Positions 30,880-40,471 of a DNA stretch of 42,968 nt are shown in pieces. A program made the translations under genes and the position numbers. The first letter of the stretch is position 1. Every line of letters begins with the position of its first letter. Source of the stretch: Clostridiaceae bacterium (GTDB lineage: Bacteria > Bacillota > Clostridia > DSM-8532); contig JAAYNO010000056.1 in the NCBI GenBank assembly GCA_012520855.1, forward strand, positions 1 through 42,968, in the 5' to 3' direction. Under the pieces are notes generated by a model, which ran no database searches, was not told where the DNA came from, and saw only the letters and a program-made list of their open reading frames with translations.

Positions 30880-31845
30880 TTATACCTTAGCTTTTACAGG
30901 AATAATCTGGCGTTTGATTATTTCATGAATTATATTCTCATTCGTTATTCGCTTGATTTTGGCTTCCTGTTTAAGCATAAGCCTGTGACTCAGTACTGGT
31001 ACCGCAAGATCCCTTATGTCCTCAGGAATGACATAATCTCTCCCATCATAGGCAGCTGATGCCTGGGCAGCCCTGAACAAGCTTATAGACGCACGGGGGC
31101 TGCAGCCTAATGATACCTGTTCGTGTCTTCTGGTTGCTGAAATCAAATCAACAATATATGAAGCAAGGCTTTCATCTACTCTTACATTTTTAACAAACAT
31201 CTGAAGCTCATTTAATTCCTCCAGTGATGCTACCGATTCCAATACATGCAGCGGGTTATTTTTTTGGAATCTAAAAAGTATGCTTGCTTCTTCAGCTTTG
31301 GTCGGGTACCCTATTGATATTTTCATTAAGAAACGATCCAGCTGTGCCTCGGGCAACGGATAAGTTCCCATATATTCGACGGGATTCTGGGTTGCGATCA
31401 CCATAAAAGGCTTTGGGAGCTTATATGTTTTTCCGTCTACAGTTACCTGCTTCTCTTCCATAGCCTCCAGCATGCTTGCCTGAGTCTTGGGCGAAGTTCT
31501 GTTTATTTCATCAGCCAGAATAATATTGCTCATAATATTCCCGCTTCTGTATTCAAAATCATTTATTTTTTGATTGTATATCGTAAAACCTGTAATATCT
31601 GATGGCAGAATATCAGGTGTGAACTGGATACGATTAAAGGAAAGCCTGACAGATTTTGCCATGGCGTAGGCCATTGTTGTTTTACCTATACCGGGTACAT
31701 CTTCCAGGAGAATATGCCCTTCGGCTGCCAGTGCAATGACCATGAGCTTGGAAGACATCTCTTTCCCCACTATAATTTTTGACATGTTTTCTACGATTTT
31801 TCTCATTATGTTGTTTTTGTTATCATTCATAATATACCTATACAC
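30880..31845 (-). CDS. MoxR-family AAA+ ATPase
   Basis: GHILLEDVPGIGKTTMAYAMAKS; RIQFTPDILPSDITGF; ILADEINRTSPKTQASMLEAMEEKQVTVDG; start could also be the ATG at 31827. Confidence 0.95.
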   Translation of the reverse strand: MYRYIMNDNKNNIMRKIVENMSKIIVGKEMSSKLMVIALAAEGHILLEDVPGIGKTTMAYAMAKSVRLSFNRIQFTPDILPSDITGFTIYNQKINDFEYRSGNIMSNIILADEINRTSPKTQASMLEAMEEKQVTVDGKTYKLPKPFMVIATQNPVEYMGTYPLPEAQLDRFLMKISIGYPTKAEEASILFRFQKNNPLHVLESVASLEELNELQMFVKNVRVDESLASYIVDLISATRRHEQVSLGCSPRASISLFRAAQASAAYDGRDYVIPEDIRDLAVPVLSHRLMLKQEAKIKRITNENIIHEIIKRQIIPVKAKV

Positions 31846-32084
31846 CGCTTGCGCACAAAACCTATGGGAAATATATATTCCGCTTCAAAGTTCAGACAGC
31901 AAGCCTGCAGGCTGCATGAATAGCCCGCCTGTTCCCCTTTCCCGTATCATTCAACTCTCAGCCAGAACTCCTTAAAATTGTATATATATATTCTACCAGT
32001 TCCATTTATTAAGGTGAAGCAATAAAATTGCTTTTTTTGTCATTTTTTTATTGTTTATTTTGTTCAATATAACTACAAACAATT

Positions 32085-32113
32085 AAGGCTCCCGGAAATC
32101 TTCCGGGAGCCTT
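32085..32113 (-). terminator. Hairpin terminator after tRNA-Leu
   Basis: AAGGCTCCCGGAA / TTCCGGGAGCCTT, perfect 13-bp arms. Confidence 0.8.
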
Positions 32114-32199
32114 GGTGCGAAAGGCGGGATTTGAACCCGCACGCCCTTGCGGACACTAGAACCTGAATCTAGCGAGTCTGCCAATTCCACCACTTTCGC
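32113..32199 (-). tRNA. tRNA-Leu (anticodon CAG)
   Basis: Minus strand GCGAAAGTGGTGGAATTGGCAGACTCGCTAGATTCAGGTTCTAGTGTCCGCAAGGGCGTGCGGGTTCAAATCCCGCCTTTCGCACCA; acceptor GCGAAAG/CTTTCGC, long variable arm, encoded CCA. Confidence 0.97.
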
Positions 32200-32391
32200 A
32201 TGAATTAGCGCATAGATTAGTATACATGAAAAATGCCCTGGAAACAAGCCCGAAATTGAAAAAATCGTTTCCAGGCTTATATTGCCATGCATACATATAA
32301 ATAGCAGGTTCACCGAGTTTAATAGAGATTGGGTTGGTAGGTCACCTCTAATATTGTTTGAATGTCATTCTTACCGTAACTAAGCCTATTC

Positions 32392-32898
32392 TTAATCAAT
32401 AAATACAGCAGAGTACCAATTTGTAGTTTCAGACATATCTTTTAATGTATCAATGGGAAGGCCGAATTGCCTTACTGTTTTGAACACATCAATTCCTACA
32501 CTGTGAAAAGCAGGTCTGGCTTTTTTCGGATTGGCACACTTTGCGCCTGAAAAACCTGTGCACTTTTCGCAGCAGGCGCAATCGCTCATGGAAAAAGCAA
32601 AATAGTAGCCGTCCAAAAAGGCCTGCCGTTCTATTTCAAATGATACATCCTGCGAGATTTTCTTATCGGTGGAATGAATTATTATGCCTCGTCTATATTT
32701 TTTCAGAACCTTTTCATATTCCCATGGCATCAATGAGCCTTTTCTCGATGGACAGGTATGGCCAAAGCCCCAGTCAGAACAGCCAAACATGCATTTCAGA
32801 ATAGTTCTTGAGTCAAACGCAATCTGGTCTGTCGCGAACTCTACGGCATGATCAGCACCCAATTCAAGGGCTAGTTTTATGTACTTATCCAAATTCAT
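32392..32898 (-). CDS. DUF2284-type cysteine-rich putative metal-binding protein
   Basis: CMFGCSDWGFGHTCPSRKGSLMPWEYEKVLKKY; CACCEKCTGFSGAKCANPKKARPAFHSVGIDVFKT; start at ATG 32898 because the longer ORF reads into repeat DNA. Confidence 0.88.
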   Translation of the reverse strand: MNLDKYIKLALELGADHAVEFATDQIAFDSRTILKCMFGCSDWGFGHTCPSRKGSLMPWEYEKVLKKYRRGIIIHSTDKKISQDVSFEIERQAFLDGYYFAFSMSDCACCEKCTGFSGAKCANPKKARPAFHSVGIDVFKTVRQFGLPIDTLKDMSETTNWYSAVFID

Positions 32899-32916
32899 GT
32901 GTTCCTCCAATAAAAC

Positions 32917-32935
32917 GGGCGCGCATTGCGCGCCC
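32917..32935. repeat. GC-rich palindrome GGGCGCGCA-T-TGCGCGCCC
   Basis: Perfect 9-bp arms with 1-nt centre; same family as 4962-4978. Confidence 0.75.
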
Positions 32936-32979
32936 CTATGCTTGATATTAAATGTCATTCTGTGCAAGTCTCCCGGCTA

Positions 32980-33888
32980 TTACGGACTTACGCTTTCAAT
33001 TATATTAACAACTGCGTCATGCAGGAATTCTCCCTCCTGCAGTTCAACCAGACAGAAGAAAAAGAATCCTGCCAAAGCCAATAATACCAGTATAACTGTC
33101 GGAAGCGCTTTTAATTTTCTCATGGTAAGCTTTAAGCTTAAAGTATATATAAGGGCTGCTATTGCAGCAGTGAAGAGCGCTATTCTCTGGGCATCTTCGG
33201 TGAACCTCGGATAATCATAAGTTGGATGGACAAGTAAAAAGTATGCCCAAACGCCTACAGCTACCAATAGAATAAACCACAAAGCTGTAAAAATCCAAGG
33301 AAATTTTTTCTTTTTTACTACTTCAGTCTGAGGCTGAGTTCCACTGGTTTGTACTGATTGAGGATAATATGGCGATTGATACTGCGGCTGCGGTTGTGGT
33401 TGTGCTGCCGGCTGAGGTTGTACTGCCGGTTGTGGTTGTGCTGCCGGCTGAGGTTGTATTGCCGGTTGTGGCTGTTGTATAGGTTGCTGTACCGGCTGAG
33501 TATATGTATTCTGAGGTTGTTGAGTTGCTGGTTCAGCAGTTTCAGATTTAACGGGAGAATCAGTTTCAGCTATTATTGGTTCTGTAACCGATTCATCAAT
33601 TTTCTCAGCATCAGATTCTGAAATTTGATCTGCCAGTTCGGTTTCTTCAATTGTTGTTTCATTTATTGGTTCGTCATTTGTTATCTGCTCTTCTTCAATG
33701 GCAGATATATCGCTGGTGATATTCTCTTCACTGACCTGCGCATTTATCGGCTCTTGTTCCTTTTCTTCAGGTTGTGGAACAGATTCAGGCACCGACACAG
33801 GTTCTTGCTTTTGACCGCATTTAGAACAAAATAGCGCAGTCATGGATAGCTTGTTACCACAGGAATCACAGAACTTGAAATCGCTCAT
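32980..33888 (-). CDS. Zinc-ribbon membrane protein with acidic and Pro/Gln-repeat linker
   Basis: N-terminal CDSCGNKL...CSKCGQ zinc ribbon; acidic E/T/S-rich region; QPQPAAQPQPAV repeats; C-terminal TM segments; ATG 33888. Confidence 0.8.
   Translation of the reverse strand: MSDFKFCDSCGNKLSMTALFCSKCGQKQEPVSVPESVPQPEEKEQEPINAQVSEENITSDISAIEEEQITNDEPINETTIEETELADQISESDAEKIDESVTEPIIAETDSPVKSETAEPATQQPQNTYTQPVQQPIQQPQPAIQPQPAAQPQPAVQPQPAAQPQPQPQYQSPYYPQSVQTSGTQPQTEVVKKKKFPWIFTALWFILLVAVGVWAYFLLVHPTYDYPRFTEDAQRIALFTAAIAALIYTLSLKLTMRKLKALPTVILVLLALAGFFFFCLVELQEGEFLHDAVVNIIESVSP
33392..33470. repeat. In-frame tandem repeat, 18/36-bp unit encoding QPQPA(A/V/I)
   Basis: ggttgtgctgccggctgaggttgta(c/t)tgccggttgt repeated at 33398 and 33434 (36-bp spacing). 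Confidence 0.85.
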
Positions 33889-34083
33889 GATAAACCTCCT
33901 CAAAAATTATTGGTGCGCTAAAAAAATTGTATCATTTTATACAGCCTTATTTCAACCAATATTTCCCTTAGCCTTCACGTCATAATTTTAGAATTAATTA
34001 TTATTTTTCATCATTTTAAATTACTGCTGTAAATAAATAAACATTTACATGAACGAAGCGGTTTTATAAAATTAGCGGTAAGA

Positions 34084-34995
34084 TTATTTTCTTAACTCAA
34101 TAAAAGATATGTCGGGTCTGTTAAAAATCCTTATGTTTATGACCGAATAGCCTAAACCGCGATTTACTATCATTTTTGAAGACTCAATCTCAAACAGCCC
34201 CGCATCGTACTCCGGGAAAAAAACCCTTTCCGGTGAAAGCAGACCGCCCTTAAATGGCACCTGGATTATTCCTCCGTGTACATGCCCCGAAAGAATCAAA
34301 TCGGCTCCCCATGAGGCGTATTCTCCAAAATATGCCGGGTTATGCGCAAGCAGGATATTGAAGCTATTTCCCCTCTTTCCTATTACTGCTTCAATATATG
34401 ACTTTGTTAAGGATAAATTTTCGTCATAATATTCCGTATCTCTTCTTGAATAATGGTACAATTCCAGAGTAAGCCCTGATAATGTTATTTTGCTTGATCC
34501 TCTTGTTATGGTTGTCTTTTCATTGTCCAAAAGAACAACCCCTCTATCCTTAACCTTCTGTATGAAGTCATAGTAATCGACCCTGGTATCACCGCTGTCA
34601 TTGATCCATTTAGCTATCTGCTCATGATTTCCCAGGCACATATAAACAGGGCAGGCATTGTCAAACTGATCGAGAAAATCTATAAATGCTCCTCCGTCAT
34701 CAACGGTTGAACTTAACATATCTCCTGTAGCAAAAAGTATGTCGGGCTTTAAAGCCCTGATCCTTCTTGCAAGCACAGAATTCTTGCTGCCAAAGGTTTT
34801 CCCGTGCATGTCGCTTATCTGGACTATTTTAAAACCGTTGAACTCATCAGGAAGACTATCATATTTCAATGAATATTTTGTTACCTTAAGGGTATCATTC
34901 TGCCAATACAAAAACAGTATGATGAATATTAGGATCGATATTATATAAACCAATATCTTAACTTTTTTATTTTTCTTAAACATATATAACCTCAA
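34084..34995 (-). CDS. Membrane-anchored metallophosphoesterase (YkuE-like)
   Basis: N-terminal TM; KIVQISDMHGK, LFATGDML, CLGNHEQ, LILSGHVHGG. Confidence 0.9.
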   Translation of the reverse strand: MRLYMFKKNKKVKILVYIISILIFIILFLYWQNDTLKVTKYSLKYDSLPDEFNGFKIVQISDMHGKTFGSKNSVLARRIRALKPDILFATGDMLSSTVDDGGAFIDFLDQFDNACPVYMCLGNHEQIAKWINDSGDTRVDYYDFIQKVKDRGVVLLDNEKTTITRGSSKITLSGLTLELYHYSRRDTEYYDENLSLTKSYIEAVIGKRGNSFNILLAHNPAYFGEYASWGADLILSGHVHGGIIQVPFKGGLLSPERVFFPEYDAGLFEIESSKMIVNRGLGYSVINIRIFNRPDISFIELRK

Positions 34996-35140
34996 ACAGT
35001 ATAATGAGTAAATCCAAAATAGCCGTACGCATATAAATTACTTAATTCAAGTTAACATATGTTATGATTCTTAGTCAACAAAGATACTGATATCATGGTA
35101 TAATCGTTATGGAGAATAAACAAGGGAGTGATAAACATTG

Positions 35141-35647
35141 ATGGAAGGCTTTAAATTGATTAAGGCTGATGAAATCCAGGATAATCCGTTTAAATTGATC
35201 GGGAATGACTGGATGCTGATCACAGCAGGTACCCCGGACAACTACAACACTATGACAGCAAGCTGGGGTGGTATGGGTGTTCTATGGAATAAAAATGTTT
35301 GTTTCATTTTTGTAAGACCCAGCCGATATACTTATGAATTCATGGAAAAGAACCAAACCTTCTCTCTCAGCTTTTTCACCGAGGAGTGGCGAAACGCATT
35401 GAATATATGCGGCACAAAGTCAGGAAGAAATATCAATAAAGCAAAAGAGACAGGGCTTGAGCCTGTTCCCGGAAACCACCATACTACAGGCTTTGCCCAG
35501 GCAAAATTAATAATTGAATGCAGAAAACTTTATTTCCAGGATTTGATCCCAGAACAGTTTTTAGATTCTTCAATAAATAAATGCTATATTGGCGGAGATT
35601 ATCATCGGGTATATGTCGGTGAAATATTGGCAATCAACGTAAAATAA
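35141..35647 (+). CDS. Flavin reductase-like (flavoredoxin family) protein
   Basis: NDWMLITAGTPDNYNTMTASWGGMGVLWNKNVCFIFVRPSRYTYEFMEKNQTFSLSFF; RBS aaggga upstream. Confidence 0.88.
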   Translation: MEGFKLIKADEIQDNPFKLIGNDWMLITAGTPDNYNTMTASWGGMGVLWNKNVCFIFVRPSRYTYEFMEKNQTFSLSFFTEEWRNALNICGTKSGRNINKAKETGLEPVPGNHHTTGFAQAKLIIECRKLYFQDLIPEQFLDSSINKCYIGGDYHRVYVGEILAINVK

Positions 35648-37163
35648 ATGCTTTTTTCCTTTCCAGCATCTCATCCAAACGTTCAATATACTGAGCGACC
35701 TCTTTGACATTATAGGTTCGCTCAATTTTTTTGCCATCATGAGAAACAAATTTTGATATTGCACCGGCTCCCATTGCGATAATTGTCTGAAATTCTTCCA
35801 TGGAATTGATATTATAAATGCATTCAAGTCCCGGCTTTGCATAGCCTGTATTTTCCAGGTTGGCAAGTATGTTCTTTTGTCTGTATAAATAGTATGGTCT
35901 CATACCCATTTTTTCTGCTGAGCGCCTTGCAGCTTCTGTCATAGCCTCTACAACATTGTCTGATGTAAGCTGAAACGAATTTATATTTTCATGAAGCCTT
36001 GAGGCTCTTTTTACCGCCATTGTATGGACCGTCAGGCTATCGGGAGCCATTTCTTCTATTCTCTCAAGGGTATATTCAAACATCTCTTCATCTTCATTCG
36101 GAAGACCTGCTATAATATCCATATTTATATTATTAAAACCCATTTCTCTTGCCATCAAAAATTTGTTACTGATATCACCGGGAGTATGATTTCTCCCTAT
36201 TGTCTTTAATGTTGCGGCATTCATTGTCTGAGGATTTATGCTAATTCTGGTTATATCATTATTTTTTAAAATTTTTAGCTTTTCCTCGGTGATCGTATCA
36301 GGCCGCCCTGCCTCAACTGTAAATTCTATATTTTTAATATGAAATGTTTCGTTTAAAATCTCTAAAACTCTGTTTAAGCTATAACTGTCAAGCGACGTGG
36401 GAGTTCCTCCTCCGACATATACCGACCGAACAGTAAGATTTTTATTTTTGGTTATTTGTCCAACAAAGCGGATCTCTTTTTCAAGAGCTTTAATATAATC
36501 CGGGATCAATGGTTTAAACACCCCTGTGGGGTATGAAGTAAAGGAGCAGTATAAACATTTGCTGGTACAGAAAGGTATACCCACATAAAGGTGAATGCTT
36601 CTTGCATCGGTTTTTGTATATGGTATTTCTGCATTTGCCACATCAGAGAGCAATCCGGCCTTATCCCGGTTCATTGCGGTTGCTTTTACAAGCATTTTGA
36701 TCGTATCTTCTTTACTCAGCCCATCTCTTATACATCCCATTGCAAGCTTAACAGGCCTTACCCCTGTTAAAGAACCATAGGGAAGCTGTTTTCCGGTGAC
36801 CTTTGATAAAACCTCAACAATAAGAGCGCCAGCAAGTATTTTTTTGCTTTTTAGGACCCTGCCTCCAGGTTGGTTGATTTCACTTTCGGAAACAGTTACC
36901 GAACTTGAATAATCAGGCTGTATTCGTGTGGAAGAAAGGTTTCTAACAACATCGTATCCTTCCAGATGGGAATAGTATTCGACCTTGCATTGCCATATGT
37001 CTTCATTTTTTACCTTTATAAACAATACAGAACCGGATATGGATTCATTTTCAGGATAAAACATGAAATAATCATCCTTAAAAAAAAGGCGTAACAGCAG
37101 CCACGCCTCATATTCCATGTCTATGCCGTCTATAGCTATCCAAAGTCTCGTCGGATCAGACAT
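35634..37163 (-). CDS. hemZ: Coproporphyrinogen dehydrogenase HemZ-like radical SAM protein
   Basis: Radical SAM motif CTSKCLYCSFTSYP; SVYVGGGTPTSL; EAGRPDTI; ISINPQTMNAATLKTIGRNHTPGD; start tentatively ATG 37163. Confidence 0.88.
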   Translation of the reverse strand: MSDPTRLWIAIDGIDMEYEAWLLLRLFFKDDYFMFYPENESISGSVLFIKVKNEDIWQCKVEYYSHLEGYDVVRNLSSTRIQPDYSSSVTVSESEINQPGGRVLKSKKILAGALIVEVLSKVTGKQLPYGSLTGVRPVKLAMGCIRDGLSKEDTIKMLVKATAMNRDKAGLLSDVANAEIPYTKTDARSIHLYVGIPFCTSKCLYCSFTSYPTGVFKPLIPDYIKALEKEIRFVGQITKNKNLTVRSVYVGGGTPTSLDSYSLNRVLEILNETFHIKNIEFTVEAGRPDTITEEKLKILKNNDITRISINPQTMNAATLKTIGRNHTPGDISNKFLMAREMGFNNINMDIIAGLPNEDEEMFEYTLERIEEMAPDSLTVHTMAVKRASRLHENINSFQLTSDNVVEAMTEAARRSAEKMGMRPYYLYRQKNILANLENTGYAKPGLECIYNINSMEEFQTIIAMGAGAISKFVSHDGKKIERTYNVKEVAQYIERLDEMLERKKAFILR

Positions 37164-37782
37164 AAGGATTGTTCTCCCTTTCAAAGGCAATTGTTGTTGA
37201 AGGTCCATGTCCCGGGTAGACCACAACATCATCATTCAGTGTATATAAACGATTTTTTATGGAACTTGAAAGCTGTTTGAGGCTTCCTCCGGATAAATCG
37301 GTTCTGCCTATACTAAGTTGAAACAGTGTATCCCCTGTAAACAGCATTTTATCACATAGCACCGATATACCACCTGGAGAATGGCCCGGTGTATGGATTA
37401 TTTCCAATACGTCATCTCCTAAAGGAAGCTTGTCGCCGTCTTTTAGATGATAATCCGGAGGAAAGTGCAATAAATCAATATCAAAACCGAATAAGTCATA
37501 CCCGTTTTTAACAGGGTCCGAGTATAATTGCATATCGTCCTTATGAATGCAAAGAAGAGCGTCGGTCTCATTCTTTATCTCCCCTGCGTAAAGTATATGG
37601 TCAATATGTCCATGGGTCAGGATGATATATCTTGCATTGAGATTTCTTTCTCTAAGCACTTTTAATATATCTTTCGGTTTGTTGCCGCAATCGATGATCG
37701 CGCAATCATTCCTGCTTTCAACAATATATGTGTTGGAGCCGAACACTCCGTTGGATAAAATCGTAAGTTCCATTTTACTCAT
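37156..37782 (-). CDS. MBL-fold metallo-hydrolase (glyoxalase II-like)
   Basis: THGHIDH, HTPGHSPGGISVL, FTGDTLFQLSIGRTDL, YPGHGPSTT. Confidence 0.93.
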   Translation of the reverse strand: MSKMELTILSNGVFGSNTYIVESRNDCAIIDCGNKPKDILKVLRERNLNARYIILTHGHIDHILYAGEIKNETDALLCIHKDDMQLYSDPVKNGYDLFGFDIDLLHFPPDYHLKDGDKLPLGDDVLEIIHTPGHSPGGISVLCDKMLFTGDTLFQLSIGRTDLSGGSLKQLSSSIKNRLYTLNDDVVVYPGHGPSTTIAFERENNPYV

Positions 37783-37785
37783 TCC

Positions 37786-38238
37786 CTAAAAAGTTTTTTT
37801 ACTGTCTATAAGCAAAGTTACCGGTCCGTCATTTATAAAATCAACTTCCATTTCAGCCTGAAAAACACCCGATTCAACTTTTAAACCATAATCCATCCTT
37901 AGCAGATCCATGAATCTCTCATACATATCCTGAGCCTTCTCAGGTCTGGCAGCGCTTGAATAACTGGGACGCCTGCCTTTTCGGCAATCACCGTAAAGAG
38001 TGAACTGGGAGACCACAAGAGCTTGTCCTCCTATATCAAGCACCGATAAATTCATTTTATCCTCAGAGTCCTCAAAAATTCGTAGATTCGCTACCTTCTC
38101 GGCCATATATTCCAAATCCCTGATTTCATCATCTTCGCCTACACCCAGAAGCACAAGGATCCCTCTTTCTATTTTACCGGTTACACTACCGTTGACCCTA
38201 ACTTCCGCACGTTTAACACGTTGAACAACAGCTCTCAT
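37786..38238 (-). CDS. dtd: D-aminoacyl-tRNA deacylase
   Basis: [68 protein letters not shown]. Confidence 0.96.
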   Translation of the reverse strand: MRAVVQRVKRAEVRVNGSVTGKIERGILVLLGVGEDDEIRDLEYMAEKVANLRIFEDSEDKMNLSVLDIGGQALVVSQFTLYGDCRKGRRPSYSSAARPEKAQDMYERFMDLLRMDYGLKVESGVFQAEMEVDFINDGPVTLLIDSKKTF

Positions 38239-38272
38239 ACGATCCTCCGCATCGTTTCGCAGTATTTTTTAT

Positions 38273-40471
38273 TTACTTGTTTCTCGATATTTCAAATACA
38301 TCTTTTATACGGCTCATTTTAGCTATTATTTTATCTAACTGCTCGGTATTATTTATTTCAAGAGTCATGTGCATCAATACCGACATTTCTTTATTCGTTC
38401 TTGCATTTATTGCTCTTAAAGGAATCCTGGACTCACCTATGGCATTTGTGATCTCAACAATAAGTCCTGTTCTGTCATGTGCCTTAAGCGTAATTTCCGC
38501 CAAATAAGATACATTCGGCGATACGCTTTTGTACCAGTAAACCTCTATTAGCCTTGCATCTCCGTCAATTATTGTATTTCGTACATTAGGGCAATCTCTT
38601 CTGTGAACGGAAACTCCCCTGCCCCTTGTGATATAGCCGATTATCTCATCGCCGGGAACCGGATTGCAGCACCGGGATAATCTGACTAAACAATTATCTA
38701 TACCCTTTACTATAACACCGCTTTCAGGTATGTTCTTACTCTTCTTTTTCTTTTCCTTTTCAATCTGGTCGAGAAGTACCTTTGTTTGCTCTTCAGGTGG
38801 CAGACTTTTTCTATATTCATCTTTAAGCCTTGTTACAATCTTTTTGGCTGTTATCGCCCCAAGCGCTATAGCTGCGTAAAGATCATCAACACTATGGAAA
38901 TTATATTTTTTAAGGATAGTATCAATAAAGTCGCTTTTAATGACTTGATTCACTGTAAGGCCGTTCCTTTTGACTTCCTTCTCAAATAAATCCTTTCCAT
39001 GCTCTACATTTTCTTCTCTTTTTTCTTTCTTGAACCATTGATTGATCTTACTTCGCGCCTGGGAAGTCTTGACTATTTTGAGCCAGTCCCTGCTGGGTCC
39101 GTTGCTGGCACTGGATGTTATTATCTCAACAATATCACCGTTTTTAAGTTCATAATCTAATTTTTCAATTCTGCCGTTAACCTTGGCACCTATCATTCTG
39201 TTACCGACAGCACTGTGGATTAAATAAGCAAAATCTATAGGGGTGGATCCAGCCTTTAGGTTTTTAACATCTCCCTTAGGCGTGAAAACAAATACTTCAT
39301 CGGTAAATAAATCAATTTTAAGGTTTTCCATGAATTCATCAGGGTCTTTAGCATCTTTCTGCCATTCGATCATTTGCCTTAGCCATGAAAGCTTCTCGGC
39401 ATATGATTTTTCACCATATCCGCCTTCTTTATATTGCCAGTGGGCGGCTATACCGACTTCAGCTACTCTATGCATTTCCCATGTTCTGATTTGGATTTCG
39501 AAGGGGATCCCCTCCGGACCTATGACTGTTGAGTGAAGTGACTGATACATATTTGGTTTAGGCATCGAAATATAATCTTTAAAACGCCCCGGCAAGGGTT
39601 TAAACATCTCATGCATGAGTCCTAAAACAGTGTAGCAATCCTTTACAGAATTGACAATCAAACGTATTGCAAATAGGTCATATATTTGATCGATAGTTTT
39701 ATTCTGAGTAGTCATTTTTTTATATATGCTGTATAGGTGCTTTGCTCTGCCTTCTATTGATGCGTCTATGTTTACTTCGGCAGTTTTTCTCCTTACATCC
39801 TCAATTACGTTATTAATGTATTCTTCACGTTCTCTGCGTTTTTTTGCGATTTTTTCAACAAGGTCATAATAACTCTTTTCATCGGTATATCTGAAGCTTA
39901 AATCTTCCAGTTCGCCTTTGATTTTATGGATACCAAGTCGGTGAGCCAGGGGGGCATATATTTCCATGGTTTCGCGTGCCTTTTGCTCCTGTTTGTCCTT
40001 GGACATAAACTTTAGGGTTCTCATATTATGAAGGCGATCGGCAAGCTTTATTATAATCACTCTGATATCTTTTGCCATAGCTAAAAACATTTTGCGGAAA
40101 TTTTCTGCCTGAATTTCCTGCTTTGTTGTATATGGTATTTTTGTAAGCTTTGTAACGCCTTCAACGAGTTCGGCAATTTCTGATCCAAATTCCTTTTTAA
40201 TACGCTCATAAGTAAATGTTGTGTCTTCTATAGTATCGTGAAGGATCCCGGCAGCGATCGAGCTTTCATCCATTTCGAGCTCAGCTAAAATACACCCAAC
40301 CTCAACAGGATGGATGATATACGGGTCTCCCGAAACTCGTTCCTGACCTTCATGAGCTTTGGTAGAAAGATTATAAGCTTTCTCAATCAGGTCGAAATTC
40401 GCATTCGGATTGTATTTTTCAATTTGCCCCTTAAGTCTCATGAACTCGTTAATCATTTTCTCACCAATCAT
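38273..40471 (-). CDS. relA: RelA/SpoT-family (p)ppGpp synthetase/hydrolase
   Basis: HD: HEGQERVSGDPYIIHPVEV...GILHDTIEDT; synthetase: DLFAIRLIV, GRFKDYISMPKPNMYQSLHSTV; TGS and ACT domains; start may instead be ATG 40456. Confidence 0.96.
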   Translation of the reverse strand: MIGEKMINEFMRLKGQIEKYNPNANFDLIEKAYNLSTKAHEGQERVSGDPYIIHPVEVGCILAELEMDESSIAAGILHDTIEDTTFTYERIKKEFGSEIAELVEGVTKLTKIPYTTKQEIQAENFRKMFLAMAKDIRVIIIKLADRLHNMRTLKFMSKDKQEQKARETMEIYAPLAHRLGIHKIKGELEDLSFRYTDEKSYYDLVEKIAKKRREREEYINNVIEDVRRKTAEVNIDASIEGRAKHLYSIYKKMTTQNKTIDQIYDLFAIRLIVNSVKDCYTVLGLMHEMFKPLPGRFKDYISMPKPNMYQSLHSTVIGPEGIPFEIQIRTWEMHRVAEVGIAAHWQYKEGGYGEKSYAEKLSWLRQMIEWQKDAKDPDEFMENLKIDLFTDEVFVFTPKGDVKNLKAGSTPIDFAYLIHSAVGNRMIGAKVNGRIEKLDYELKNGDIVEIITSSASNGPSRDWLKIVKTSQARSKINQWFKKEKREENVEHGKDLFEKEVKRNGLTVNQVIKSDFIDTILKKYNFHSVDDLYAAIALGAITAKKIVTRLKDEYRKSLPPEEQTKVLLDQIEKEKKKKSKNIPESGVIVKGIDNCLVRLSRCCNPVPGDEIIGYITRGRGVSVHRRDCPNVRNTIIDGDARLIEVYWYKSVSPNVSYLAEITLKAHDRTGLIVEITNAIGESRIPLRAINARTNKEMSVLMHMTLEINNTEQLDKIIAKMSRIKDVFEISRNK

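Noticed and set aside
32083-32313. 76-aa minus-strand ORF across the tRNA
   Set aside because: Overlaps tRNA-Leu and its terminator; C-terminus is a translation of tRNA sequence.
33358-33621. 87-aa Arg/Leu/Cys-rich plus-strand ORF
   Set aside because: Shadow translation of the Pro/Gln tandem repeat on the opposite strand.
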